IMG/VR virus record: IMGVR_UViG_3300036716_001542
Span: 1-25,447 of that record
DNA length: 25,447 bases
Source: a virus
Direction: 5' to 3' (one strand)
A program made the translations under genes and the position numbers. Every line of letters begins with the position of its first letter. Position 1 is the stretch's first letter. This document shows, one piece after another, positions 16,437 to 24,869 of this stretch. The notes under the pieces were generated by a model. That model made no database searches and was not told the DNA's origin. It saw nothing but the letters and a program-made list of their open reading frames with translations.

Positions 16437-17858
16437 CTACTCTTGGAATAAGAAGAAGTTGTTTGCACCTAACGTACATACAGCTCTCTCAGACAAGAAG
16501 TGTACTTCCATAGCATCTAAGCTAGAAGTTGCAGCACCGCCAGCAGAACCTGTAATCCAAGTTTTGTAACGTCTGTCTTCTGTTTCAGAAGCTCTGTATC
16601 GAACATGCAAGAATGGTCTCTTCGCGTTCTTACCTAAAATCTGGTCGTATACTGTAGTAGAACCAGCTGGTACTAATAGTCCGTTGATACGGCCTGAGTT
16701 AGCTCCAGTAGGAAGACCACCACGCATAGTTGGGTCATTTAAGTATTTCCAGTCAGACTTGTAGAAGTCATATCCTCTACGGAATCCAGTGAATCCTAAG
16801 TTTAATGCCATGTCTTTGTCATTGTCAAATAAACCATAAGATGTTCCACCAGCTCCATAAGAGTTTTGAGCTGCTAACATATCATCAATATCAAAGCTAA
16901 AATCTCTATCAACGAAAATTACATTTTCTTCAATAGAACCTTGCTTATCTAAACGAGAGATTACTGCATCAAAGTCAGCTAGTGCAGCTGGGTTTCCACC
17001 GCCCCACACATTTCCACGATTCTCAACTGCATAGAAGATACCTTCAGAACCTTTGTTCCCTACATCTCCTCCAGCTGCGATTGCTCCTGACGCAGCTTCT
17101 GCTGGTACAGCTTCAATCATTGCTGTTTCTAAGTAGTCGTCAAAACGTAGACGAGTTTCGTGCTCTGATTTAAGATACCATAAGTATCCAGATGCTCCGT
17201 TTTCAGTAGTTACTTCTACCCATCCAATTTGCGCCATGTCAGACCCGCTTACAGCGTATTTGTCTTTGATGATAATTGGTGAGTTATCAAAGATAACGTC
17301 ATCAGCTTCTAATGAGCCTACCATTCCACTAGTTCCTTTTTTAAATTCAGAACCATAAATAAACACTGTTCTTGTAAGTCCAGCTGCACCAACTTGTCCA
17401 GCTGCTTCATAATAAGCTACATCAAAAGTTGCTGCTCCCGTATTCACGGCTGTAACAATACCTTTGTTTAATCCAGCTCCTGCATTATCAGAGATAACAA
17501 CAGTCTGTCCTACTCTAATTGCAATGCTTCCAGTACCAGGTACTAATGCATCACCTACTGTGATTGTAGCTGTATCGTCACCAGCTGCTCCTGCTGATGC
17601 ACAGTTAGTATATTTAGTGTGTAATCTTCCTTGCTCTGCCCATTTGATAAGGTCAGAATTAGAAGGCATCTCTGCTCCTACTAAACGTAAGAAAGATGCG
17701 ATTGTACGATTTCCATATCGCTCAAACTCTTTTTCATAAGTATCAGGTAAATACTGATTTAAGAAATCAAAGTTTGTAATGTAGTTAGTTGCCAAAGGCA
17801 CCTGTTCTGCACTCGGTTGTAAAGCAAACCCAGGGGTTGCTTGAACTGCTCCTGCCAT
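16437..17858 (-). CDS. Major capsid protein
   Basis: This 473-residue protein starts with ATG at 17858 after an A/T-only leader. It lies directly after portal and scaffold-like genes and is followed by a strong terminator, as expected for the most abundant virion protein. The N-terminus (TNFDFLNQYLPDTYEKEFER then YGNRTIASFLRLVGAEMPS) and later segments (FVDRDFSFDIDDMLAAQ, YDFYKSDWKYLNDPTMRGGL, FLHVRYRASETEDRRYKTW) fit a HK97-type capsid of Bacteroidota short-tailed phages. Residues about 96-168 are a Gly/Ala/Val/Thr-rich beta segment (TATITVGDALVPG... RVGQTVVISDN...) that looks inserted and may be surface exposed. Its codon choice looks more GC-rich and uniform than in neighbouring genes, which is common for highly expressed capsid genes. 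The family assignment is from pattern and context. Confidence 0.88.
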   Translation of the reverse strand: MAGAVQATPGFALQPSAEQVPLATNYITNFDFLNQYLPDTYEKEFERYGNRTIASFLRLVGAEMPSNSDLIKWAEQGRLHTKYTNCASAGAAGDDTATITVGDALVPGTGSIAIRVGQTVVISDNAGAGLNKGIVTAVNTGAATFDVAYYEAAGQVGAAGLTRTVFIYGSEFKKGTSGMVGSLEADDVIFDNSPIIIKDKYAVSGSDMAQIGWVEVTTENGASGYLWYLKSEHETRLRFDDYLETAMIEAVPAEAASGAIAAGGDVGNKGSEGIFYAVENRGNVWGGGNPAALADFDAVISRLDKQGSIEENVIFVDRDFSFDIDDMLAAQNSYGAGGTSYGLFDNDKDMALNLGFTGFRRGYDFYKSDWKYLNDPTMRGGLPTGANSGRINGLLVPAGSTTVYDQILGKNAKRPFLHVRYRASETEDRRYKTWITGSAGGAATSSLDAMEVHFLSERAVCTLGANNFFLFQE

Positions 17859-17877
17859 AATAATTAATTTTTAAAAT

Positions 17878-19035
17878 TTATTTTCGTTTAATACTTCTTA
17901 TTTTTAAGCCGCGTCCCGAATCAGGGTTAACTGACTTGACTTGAAATCCTCCTTTATTAGTTACTTCAGGTGCTCTACGCTCGCTCATATTTATATTTTT
18001 AGTTTTGCGTATTACATCTTCAGTAGCCTCAGACTTGCCTTGCTCATAAAAGAACTTAGCAAATTTGTCAGGATTCATTGCAATTGATAAAGCTCGATGG
18101 TATCCGGCAGCATCACTAACCAAACCTTTATCATCCAAATACTTATTTATAAAGTTCATTGGAGTTTCTTGGCTCTTCTTGATTGTCTGCACATCACCGG
18201 GAGAGAAGGTTACTGTTTTGTCGTCAAGCACGAAATCAAAACCTTTGAAATCTTCAGTAAAAACTTTATCGGTTTCTTTTAAAAACCAATTACGTTTTGC
18301 CTCACTTTCCTGTTGTTGAGTTTTAACAGATTCTAAATATTGCCTATACTCTTGAAGTTCTTCATTGTTGCTCTGAGAATCAACAACCGGTCTTGACTCA
18401 AGTGGTTGTTTGTATAATTCTTTTTGCTCATTAAAATACTTCTTTGCTTTAGCAATAGTTTTCTTTTTTGCTAATTTTGTTTTTTTAATTACAGATTCTT
18501 CATCTAGTTCTTCATCCCAAGAATAATCCTCCATTAGAGAATCAATATCTTCAGCGTCTAAACCTTCGCCTTCTGTAACTGTCAAATACTCTCTTAGCAA
18601 AGAATCAGGATTCATAGCACTAAAGTCTCTTTGTAATTTTACATAGTCTTCAATACCTCTTCCCGTTTCTTTTTTATACTTAAAGTAAGCCGCAACATCT
18701 TCTGGAAGCTGTTCAGCCTCTTCTCTTGTTGCATTTAATTCATCTAATGAATTAATTTCCTTACCATATCTTTTTCCAATATATGAAAGAACGTCTTCTT
18801 CTGATAACTCTGCCTGCTCTTGAACTGGCTCTGGTGTTTCTTCAGAAGTTTCTTCTGCTTTAGGAGTGTCTTCTACGACACTCTCTTCAGCAAAATCCAT
18901 TTTTACTTGAGGATTATTTTCTTTTGTCTCGCTAGAGTCACTAAACTTTTCCTCATGCTTATCAAGAAGCTCTTGTTCAACCTCTTGTACTGATTTTTCT
19001 TCAACGGCATCTACCGCTCTTACTTTTAATTCCAT
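17878..19035 (-). CDS. Scaffolding-type head protein
   Basis: This 385-residue protein starts with ATG at 19035. It lies between portal and capsid genes. The first 200 residues are very rich in Glu, Asp and Ser and look disordered or helical (VEQELLDKHEEKF, SEETPEPVQEQAELSEEDVL). A coiled-coil-prone Gln/Glu/Lys segment covers about 190-265. The C-terminus is basic (GRGLKIRSIKRK). An acidic, helical body with a basic C-terminal tail, encoded just before the capsid gene, is the usual design of phage scaffolding proteins, whose tail contacts the capsid protein. No protease motif was recognised. A TAAATTTG box precedes the gene. The function is inferred from composition and order. Confidence 0.72.
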   Translation of the reverse strand: MELKVRAVDAVEEKSVQEVEQELLDKHEEKFSDSSETKENNPQVKMDFAEESVVEDTPKAEETSEETPEPVQEQAELSEEDVLSYIGKRYGKEINSLDELNATREEAEQLPEDVAAYFKYKKETGRGIEDYVKLQRDFSAMNPDSLLREYLTVTEGEGLDAEDIDSLMEDYSWDEELDEESVIKKTKLAKKKTIAKAKKYFNEQKELYKQPLESRPVVDSQSNNEELQEYRQYLESVKTQQQESEAKRNWFLKETDKVFTEDFKGFDFVLDDKTVTFSPGDVQTIKKSQETPMNFINKYLDDKGLVSDAAGYHRALSIAMNPDKFAKFFYEQGKSEATEDVIRKTKNINMSERRAPEVTNKGGFQVKSVNPDSGRGLKIRSIKRK

Positions 19036-19053
19036 TTAATTTAATTTAGATTA

Positions 19054-19061
19054 CAAATTTA
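19054..19061 (-). promoter_or_regulatory. Possible -7 box before scaffold and capsid genes
   Basis: The minus strand reads TAAATTTG in the 45-base gap between portal and scaffold-type genes, about 18 bases before the ATG at 19035. No TTG was found at proper spacing. A promoter here would make sense for raising scaffold and capsid expression over portal. Confidence 0.35.
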
Positions 19062-19080
19062 CTTAAAATTTTAACGCTCA

Positions 19081-21516
19081 TTATCGGGGTGAAAACTCAG
19101 ATAAATCAAAGCCGTCAAGGCTATCTTCATTAGATTCAAAATTCTGTGGAGGTAAATTATTTTTACGTTGTGAAATCAATTTACTCTGTTCAGTATTTTG
19201 CTGACTAATTCTATTAGACTTAGCTTTCTCTCTTGAATCTTCCCTGTTTGATAAAGACTGCTCTGTCATACCATGCATTTGTAAGTTATAATTAAACTCT
19301 TGTTGCATTAAGTTAGACTTGAGTTGAGCTTCCGCTTTTTGTCTTTCAATTTCAAAAGCTACTTCAGCTTGCTTCACTTTCATTTTAGATTGTGTTTCAA
19401 GCTCTATCTTTTGCATAGCTGTTTGTGCAGCCATTTCTTGAGACTTGAGTTGTTGTTGAGCTGTCATCGCTTGCTTTTGCATAGCCATTTTATCATCACG
19501 CTCTTGTTTAGCAAGTCTCTTAACTTTCAATAATTGATTAGCAAGTTTCAAGTTTTTAATCTCACGAATATCAATAGCATCTTCAAGATTAATATCTTGT
19601 TTAGATAAAGCCATTTGTATATTCTGTTCGAGCATAGCTTTTTGCTCTTCGTCTGGAGACAGTTCTATAAATACACCGAAGTCATAAATATATAAATCAG
19701 ATATTTCCCCAAGTATACTTACGTTGTATTTACCAATCTTATTTATAAAGTCCTCCTTAAAGTCTGCATACTCTAAAATATCTGCGATACGATAAGTTAA
19801 AGCTTCTGATAAACTTCTGTATATATATAGACTTCCGTCTAATATATGTCTTGTTGCTGTATTTGAGTTTAATGCAGCTAACTTCTGAACACCAACCAAA
19901 GCATCTGGAGATGGTGTAGAGCCGTCTCTCGCTTCATTTAAGCCTGTTACAGAACGAATCATACCTAAGTAATGATTATAGTTAGCTATAAGCATTTGCG
20001 TCTTAGAAGCTCCAGAACTGCTTGTAAGCTGTTGAATAGGAACTTTACCTTGATTGTATTCTCCGTCTTGAGTATAACTTCTACCAACTACACTACCAGT
20101 TTGGAAGTATAGCCTTAATGCATCCGAAGGGTCATACGAAGCTCCTGTTCCCAAGTCAACCTCATTCAATCCATCGGCATCAATATAGACTCCATCAGGT
20201 ACAGTTCTAGCAATAACTTGCTGCAACTTTAAATGAGTTATCTGTATTAAATCAGCAAAAGGAATCATTCGTCTTACTAGAGACTCAATAACTCCTTTGT
20301 ACATTCTTGGTGCTACGGCAACATAATTTGGTAAGGCGTGCTGAGAAGAAGACTTTGGTCTAACCATATTCTTTGCAAGCTCCCACTTGAGAATAATATT
20401 AGTTCCCATAACCATCACCCCATCATACCATACATCAATAGTCTTTTCTATTTTCTCGAACTTTCCGTCTTCCATCATTTCTTGTGGAGGATTAAAAGTA
20501 TCGTCTTTTTCTATCATTTTAGAACCACCGCCCTCAAGTATTCTTTTCTTATAAACCATCTTCTTAGTGGTTTTATAATTAAAATACATTAGAGTACAAG
20601 TATCTCTATAAAAAATATCATTCTCATAAAACTGAGCTACATTATAATAGTCATACCAACTCTGACTATATTTAGATATCTCTTCTAAATCTTCACGAGT
20701 AAGGCTTGGGTCTATCTTTAATAGTTCAGCAATAGGTAATGTTTTAATCTCTCCCCAATAAAAACAATCTTTAAAGTGAGGGTCTTCAGTGTAACTGTAC
20801 ACAACATTAGCCGGGTCTACATATGATATTTGAACTCCAGCTCCAGGTAGGAACTCGTGTTTTGCAACAGACATACCTATAACTGTAGAATCATAGTCTA
20901 TTTGTTTACGAATATCATCATAATGATTTTCAGAAAACATAGTGTCTATTGCCTCTTCCTCCGCAATTTCAATTGCAGGCTTATAGTTTAGGTTCATGTA
21001 AAGAGACAACTCCTCATCAGATGACGGAAGCTCATCGGGGTCCATAATAAATGGGTCTACACCTGTCTGCTCTTGTATCGTAGTCAAGATATCTTTAGCA
21101 GCCATTTGGCCCTCTATCATATCTTGATACTTACTTCTTTTTGCTTGAGATAATGCGTCTTGAGCATAAGCCTTAACCTTAAACTCTCGGTCTTGCATAC
21201 CATTAACAACTATATCTACAAACTTTGGCAATATAGGGACTGGTGTCCAATCTAAGTTTAGATAAGATAAGTCTCCATCTACTGCAATTTCGTTTTTATA
21301 TTTAGCAATTGATTGCTCCCCTCTTGCGTATAAACGCAGTTTGTGAAAGTCTCTCCATTGATTGTAGTATCTACACTGGTTTCCGTCTTTTTTAAACCAT
21401 TCGTATTGAATAGCTTGTCCTATCTGTAAACCAAATTCGTTCGTAGCTTTTTCAGCATCAGAAACAAATTGACTTGGAAAGCCTGTAGATGCAATGTCTA
21501 TTGTAACATCCTTCAT
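19081..21516 (-). CDS. Portal protein
   Basis: This 811-residue protein starts with ATG at 21516, directly after the large terminase stop. Length and position (terminase, portal, scaffold, capsid) fit the large portals of short-tailed and crAss-like Bacteroidota phages. Portal-like segments include WTPVPILPKFVDIVVNGMQD near residue 90, YVDPANVVYSY near 225, LVRRMIPFADLIQITHLKLQ near 415 and MIRSVTGLNEARDGSTPSPD near 515. Residues about 620-755 form a long Gln/Lys/Glu/Met-rich helix (LAKQERDDKMAMQKQ, ELETQSKMKVKQAEV) that probably makes the C-terminal barrel or a coiled coil. The tail is polar and ends in an acidic stretch (SNEDSLDGFDLSEF). It acts at the head vertex as the dodecameric DNA channel. 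The subunit number is family knowledge, not visible in the sequence. Confidence 0.88.
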   Translation of the reverse strand: MKDVTIDIASTGFPSQFVSDAEKATNEFGLQIGQAIQYEWFKKDGNQCRYYNQWRDFHKLRLYARGEQSIAKYKNEIAVDGDLSYLNLDWTPVPILPKFVDIVVNGMQDREFKVKAYAQDALSQAKRSKYQDMIEGQMAAKDILTTIQEQTGVDPFIMDPDELPSSDEELSLYMNLNYKPAIEIAEEEAIDTMFSENHYDDIRKQIDYDSTVIGMSVAKHEFLPGAGVQISYVDPANVVYSYTEDPHFKDCFYWGEIKTLPIAELLKIDPSLTREDLEEISKYSQSWYDYYNVAQFYENDIFYRDTCTLMYFNYKTTKKMVYKKRILEGGGSKMIEKDDTFNPPQEMMEDGKFEKIEKTIDVWYDGVMVMGTNIILKWELAKNMVRPKSSSQHALPNYVAVAPRMYKGVIESLVRRMIPFADLIQITHLKLQQVIARTVPDGVYIDADGLNEVDLGTGASYDPSDALRLYFQTGSVVGRSYTQDGEYNQGKVPIQQLTSSSGASKTQMLIANYNHYLGMIRSVTGLNEARDGSTPSPDALVGVQKLAALNSNTATRHILDGSLYIYRSLSEALTYRIADILEYADFKEDFINKIGKYNVSILGEISDLYIYDFGVFIELSPDEEQKAMLEQNIQMALSKQDINLEDAIDIREIKNLKLANQLLKVKRLAKQERDDKMAMQKQAMTAQQQLKSQEMAAQTAMQKIELETQSKMKVKQAEVAFEIERQKAEAQLKSNLMQQEFNYNLQMHGMTEQSLSNREDSREKAKSNRISQQNTEQSKLISQRKNNLPPQNFESNEDSLDGFDLSEFSPR

Positions 21517-23781
21517 CTATCTAATTAATTCACTTAAATTTCCCTTATTTGTATACCTTGCAAAGTTAAGGTTTATTTTTGATTGTTTTTTCTCTACTTG
21601 ATACATATGCCTTTGTGTTGCCATAACAGCTAATCCAGAACTAATACTTGCATCAAATTTAGTTCTATTATTTATATCAAACTTTGCCCAGTCTTCTAAA
21701 GTCCTTGTAAACAACATATTACCCATATCTCCAGATTCCCTAAATTGTCCTTCAAAATCTATACCTACATTTTTTTCTATGTAAGATTCAATTGCAGCAG
21801 CGTGAGACTGCTTTACATCCTCAGAACTATTAGGTATACCTCCTAGCTCTTTCTCTGTTTTTGATAGCTTGGACATATGCTTGTCAGGTCTGTTCATGGA
21901 AAAACCTCTATATCCTCTGTTCTTAAAATGATACAGTAATCTAGGCTTGTTATTCTCCACTAATATTGGCATACCATAAAACACACAAGCCATCAATACT
22001 TCTTCAAAAAATATCTCAGCTGTTTGCGGCCTAGCTACATACTCTAAGAAAAACTCATTAGCAGGAGCTTCCTCCATACTAAACTTAGTCATTCCATGTA
22101 AAGCTCCATTAGAACCTCCACCGCCGACAGTTCCAGATATATCATAAGAGTCACATCCAAACGCTCCCATATGGTCATTGCCTGGAAACTTAATACCTCT
22201 CCTATCAATAACATTATTTTGCAATCCCTTTGATGGTGTCCAGCTAATTAAAAACCTACCTCTCTTGTCAGGACTAAAAGCCACCTTAGTATCTTTAATT
22301 CCATTCTGCCAATAAAAGTTCCCTCTTGTTAAGTGGTGTTCTAGTATTAAAGAATCGTTATAGTCTATCTGTTGGTATATCTTTGTAAGATTAAAAAGAG
22401 AAGACTTACTCTCATCTCTAAATGCGTGTGACTCTGTTCTAGGAAACTGTCTGTAAAATTCGTTCAGTGCATCCGCATCTGATTTTAAAGAATCTACTTC
22501 AGCCTGCCAATAGTCTATAGCTCCGTTAGTAATCCATTCTCCATCAACACCCTTTCGTTTTTCTTTAGGAGCTATAAGAACTGGCTGCCCATACACATCT
22601 ATAAATCCTTCCATGTTCATTTCCATAGGAATAAACAAAGAATACATGCCGCTTTTAGTTTGTCCGTTAGCGTTTCTTTTGTTTACATCAGAATCTTCAT
22701 AGAGCTTTTTAAAATTACTACCGCCTTTATCAAGAGCATTTGAAGTAGAGCCCATCAAACACTTACCTATTATCTTACTACCTAACCTCAAACAAGTCTT
22801 AGTGACTCTCCAGTTGTTGAGTATATTATTTGGCTTTATCCACTTACCACTTTCATCATGGACTAACAGCATAAGTTTTTCACCATCATAGGAGTTGTCA
22901 TCTGTATTTTTCCAATCAATAGTGGTATCAAGACCCGTAAGCTCTTCATTAACACTATCGTACATATTTTTCTTTGTAATCTTAGATGCAGGTATCCTAA
23001 AGGCTAGTTCAGTCTTTGGTTTATCCATACCATCCTGTATGGGTTTAAAAAAGAACGGAAGTCTATTAGATATAGGAACTACCTTATCGGTAAACATCTT
23101 TTTAGAATCCGCTCCAGTTTTTGATAATATGCCTACCCTAGAATCTTTTGCTAATGTACCTGCGTTTACACACTCTGAAGAACCCATAAATGAAAACCCT
23201 GAACGTCTAATCTTTAAATATATCATACCAAAGGCTCGCTTATCTGCTTTACACGCTTCCCAAAAAATATAAAATATTCTGTTAGCCTCTCTATAATCTG
23301 GATAACCTACATCAATTGCTGACCATTGTAGATACATATAATGTGAGCCAGTAATGTAAGTTGGTTTTCCATTATTCATAAACCAATGCCCTTCTTCCCT
23401 ATTGTCAAATTCAGACTCTATATAATCTACCCATCTTGATTTAAAAGGAGTAGGCATTTCGTTCCATTGAAATATAGAATATATTCTCGACAGCTCCTTT
23501 GGGAGTTCTTGTCTTTCCCAATATTGCTCTGATATATTCTTAGACCTTGAGAAACAATCCTTAGGAAGTACAGGTAAACCTACTTTAAGACCTGATATTT
23601 CTACAATATCTCCGAGCGTACCATTTTTAGAAATACAAACAAAGTCATACTTGTCGTTATATCCATACTCCCAAGTCTTAGCTCTATTTTTATTAGCCAA
23701 AACACCTTTAGGTATGTATCCCTCTAAAACCTTATAGATGCTACCTTGAGCGTCTTTCTGCAAATCCTTGTTTTGTTTCAA
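21517..23781 (-). CDS. terL: Terminase large subunit (packaging ATPase/nuclease)
   Basis: This 754-residue protein has a TTG start at 23781 (TTG AAA CAA AAC). The frame is closed by a stop ten codons upstream, and the first in-frame ATG is at residue 109, so a non-ATG start is likely. The ATPase domain has a degenerate Walker A-like segment IRRSGFSFMGSS (191-202), Walker B LMLLVHDE (303-310, catalytic Glu310) and a coupling-motif-like CLMGSTSNA (341-349). The nuclease domain has acidic residues at expected spacing: Asp544 in GCDSYD, Glu609 in PILVEN and Asp710 in KFDASISSGLAVMA. It cuts and translocates phage DNA into proheads at the portal. The start overlaps the upstream 93-residue gene by 41 bases, consistent with coupled translation. 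The canonical GKS/T of Walker A is absent, as is usual in this branch of phage terminases. Confidence 0.9.
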   Translation of the reverse strand: MKQNKDLQKDAQGSIYKVLEGYIPKGVLANKNRAKTWEYGYNDKYDFVCISKNGTLGDIVEISGLKVGLPVLPKDCFSRSKNISEQYWERQELPKELSRIYSIFQWNEMPTPFKSRWVDYIESEFDNREEGHWFMNNGKPTYITGSHYMYLQWSAIDVGYPDYREANRIFYIFWEACKADKRAFGMIYLKIRRSGFSFMGSSECVNAGTLAKDSRVGILSKTGADSKKMFTDKVVPISNRLPFFFKPIQDGMDKPKTELAFRIPASKITKKNMYDSVNEELTGLDTTIDWKNTDDNSYDGEKLMLLVHDESGKWIKPNNILNNWRVTKTCLRLGSKIIGKCLMGSTSNALDKGGSNFKKLYEDSDVNKRNANGQTKSGMYSLFIPMEMNMEGFIDVYGQPVLIAPKEKRKGVDGEWITNGAIDYWQAEVDSLKSDADALNEFYRQFPRTESHAFRDESKSSLFNLTKIYQQIDYNDSLILEHHLTRGNFYWQNGIKDTKVAFSPDKRGRFLISWTPSKGLQNNVIDRRGIKFPGNDHMGAFGCDSYDISGTVGGGGSNGALHGMTKFSMEEAPANEFFLEYVARPQTAEIFFEEVLMACVFYGMPILVENNKPRLLYHFKNRGYRGFSMNRPDKHMSKLSKTEKELGGIPNSSEDVKQSHAAAIESYIEKNVGIDFEGQFRESGDMGNMLFTRTLEDWAKFDINNRTKFDASISSGLAVMATQRHMYQVEKKQSKINLNFARYTNKGNLSELIR

Positions 23782-24022
23782 CTTTAGTATCTGTGTTATG
23801 TGATAAGTTTATATTCTCCTGCTCCTGGTCTATCTTATTTAGTATGTCAAAAGCATCAAAGATGGCTAACTTTTTTGTGGCAGCTGCGTTTTTTAATCTG
23901 TCTGCTGCTAATTCATCTTCTGGGTCGTGCTTAATAATATCTTCCTTAGCAACTTTAATAAGCTGTTCAACAGCTTTTCTACCAGCTTGAATTATCTGTT
24001 TCTTTAGTTCTTCTGAGTTCAT
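23741..24022 (-). CDS. Small helical protein, candidate small terminase subunit
   Basis: This 93-residue protein starts with ATG at 24022. It is almost entirely helical by composition (ELKKQIIQAGRKAVEQLIKV; DELAADRLKNAAATKKLAIF; DAFDILNKIDQEQEN) with a basic, polar C-terminus. It sits directly before and overlaps the large terminase, the standard position of a small terminase subunit, but no helix-turn-helix was recognised and it is short for that family. Other possibilities are a packaging accessory protein or a conserved late protein of unknown role. Confidence 0.6.
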   Translation of the reverse strand: MNSEELKKQIIQAGRKAVEQLIKVAKEDIIKHDPEDELAADRLKNAAATKKLAIFDAFDILNKIDQEQENINLSHNTDTKVETKQGFAERRSR

Positions 24023-24050
24023 TTTCTTTTACTGCATTTAATTGAATATT

Positions 24051-24614
24051 TCACAGAACCATTGTAATGTGATTATCAAACATTCGATACAACTTTTGAC
24101 CATCTACATTAAATTCATATTCAGTATCTGGTCTAAAGGTAACTAGGTCGCCTTCTTTTATACCACGCTCTTGTAATGTTTTATTTATATATTTCATTTT
24201 ACCCATAAGGGGCTCTTCAGCAAAAGGCTTATGTATATAAGATTCAGTAACTGGCACTGGCTCTACAAAACAATACTTATCATGGCAATGCCACTTATTG
24301 TTTTTATTATACATATAAAACTGCTGATTGTCTATAAAAAACAAATCATCCATGAAAAAACTTTTGCCGCTTTTCTGCCGACCCTTCATGTCATTATAAA
24401 ACTTAAAAACATTATGGTGCACTAAAAGAGTATCTCCTGGCTCTATATCTCCTTCGTATCCTAAAGGAGTAGAAACAACAATAGCTTCTCTATTAGAAGC
24501 TATATGGTTTTCTTCTGAGGTACTAGTTATAAAATCTACACCTCCTATTTCTTTTGAGTTATTATATCTCTTACCCTTTGTGGGTTTTACTATAAAATAA
24601 AAAGGTGACCTCAT
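24051..24614 (-). CDS. GroES-like (Cpn10) co-chaperonin-type protein
   Basis: This 187-residue protein starts with ATG at 24614, overlapping the upstream stop by 1 base (TAATG). Features resemble Cpn10: an N-terminal strand FYFIVKPTKG, a mobile-loop-like EIGGVDFITS (residues 22-31, compare GGI in GroES), then AIVVSTPLGYEGDIEPGDTL followed by LVHHNVF (44-70), and at the C-terminus GIKEGDLVTFRPD with DGQKLYRMFDNHITMVL (151-187), which mirrors the closing strands of GroES. It is almost twice the GroES length, with about 80 extra residues between the two GD-containing motifs, so it is either an expanded Cpn10 or two half-repeats. By analogy with T4 gp31, a phage co-chaperonin could adapt host GroEL to fold the capsid protein. 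This is a pattern-based assignment. Confidence 0.6.
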   Translation of the reverse strand: MRSPFYFIVKPTKGKRYNNSKEIGGVDFITSTSEENHIASNREAIVVSTPLGYEGDIEPGDTLLVHHNVFKFYNDMKGRQKSGKSFFMDDLFFIDNQQFYMYNKNNKWHCHDKYCFVEPVPVTESYIHKPFAEEPLMGKMKYINKTLQERGIKEGDLVTFRPDTEYEFNVDGQKLYRMFDNHITMVL

Positions 24615-24838
24615 TAAAAGTTTATATTATATTCCACAGAAATAGGCATAGTTGAATTAAACTCTTTCCATAAAAACACTTCATCTGCTTTTTGAATCCA
24701 TATTTTTATTGAACCTTTATGCTCGTCTTCTTTTATTAAATGAATGCTGTGTGAACCCCCAAGTATTTCTTGCCCTACAATATAGTGCATTGCACTAGAC
24801 TTATAGTCCGGACCTATTGATATTTTTCTAATATGCAT
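24614..24838 (-). CDS. Small conserved-type phage protein of unknown function
   Basis: This 74-residue protein starts with ATG at 24838. It is beta-rich: MHIRKISIGPDYKSSAMHYI, then GQEILGGSHSIHLI, GSIKIWIQKADEVFLWKEF and a C-terminal PISVEYNINF. It has no membrane helix or known motif. Its stop overlaps the GroES-like start by one base, so the two are probably translated together and may act together. A TATATTTG box lies upstream. I have an impression of having seen similar proteins in marine phage packaging regions but assign no function. Confidence 0.65.
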   Translation of the reverse strand: MHIRKISIGPDYKSSAMHYIVGQEILGGSHSIHLIKEDEHKGSIKIWIQKADEVFLWKEFNSTMPISVEYNINF

Positions 24839-24857
24839 TGTATTAAATTTATTAATA

Positions 24858-24865
24858 CAAATATA
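24858..24865 (-). promoter_or_regulatory. Possible -7 box before the packaging block
   Basis: The minus strand reads TATATTTG in the 31-base gap between the holin and the 74-residue gene, about 19 bases before the ATG at 24838. No suitable TTG was found upstream. Confidence 0.3.
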
Positions 24866-24869
24866 TGAA

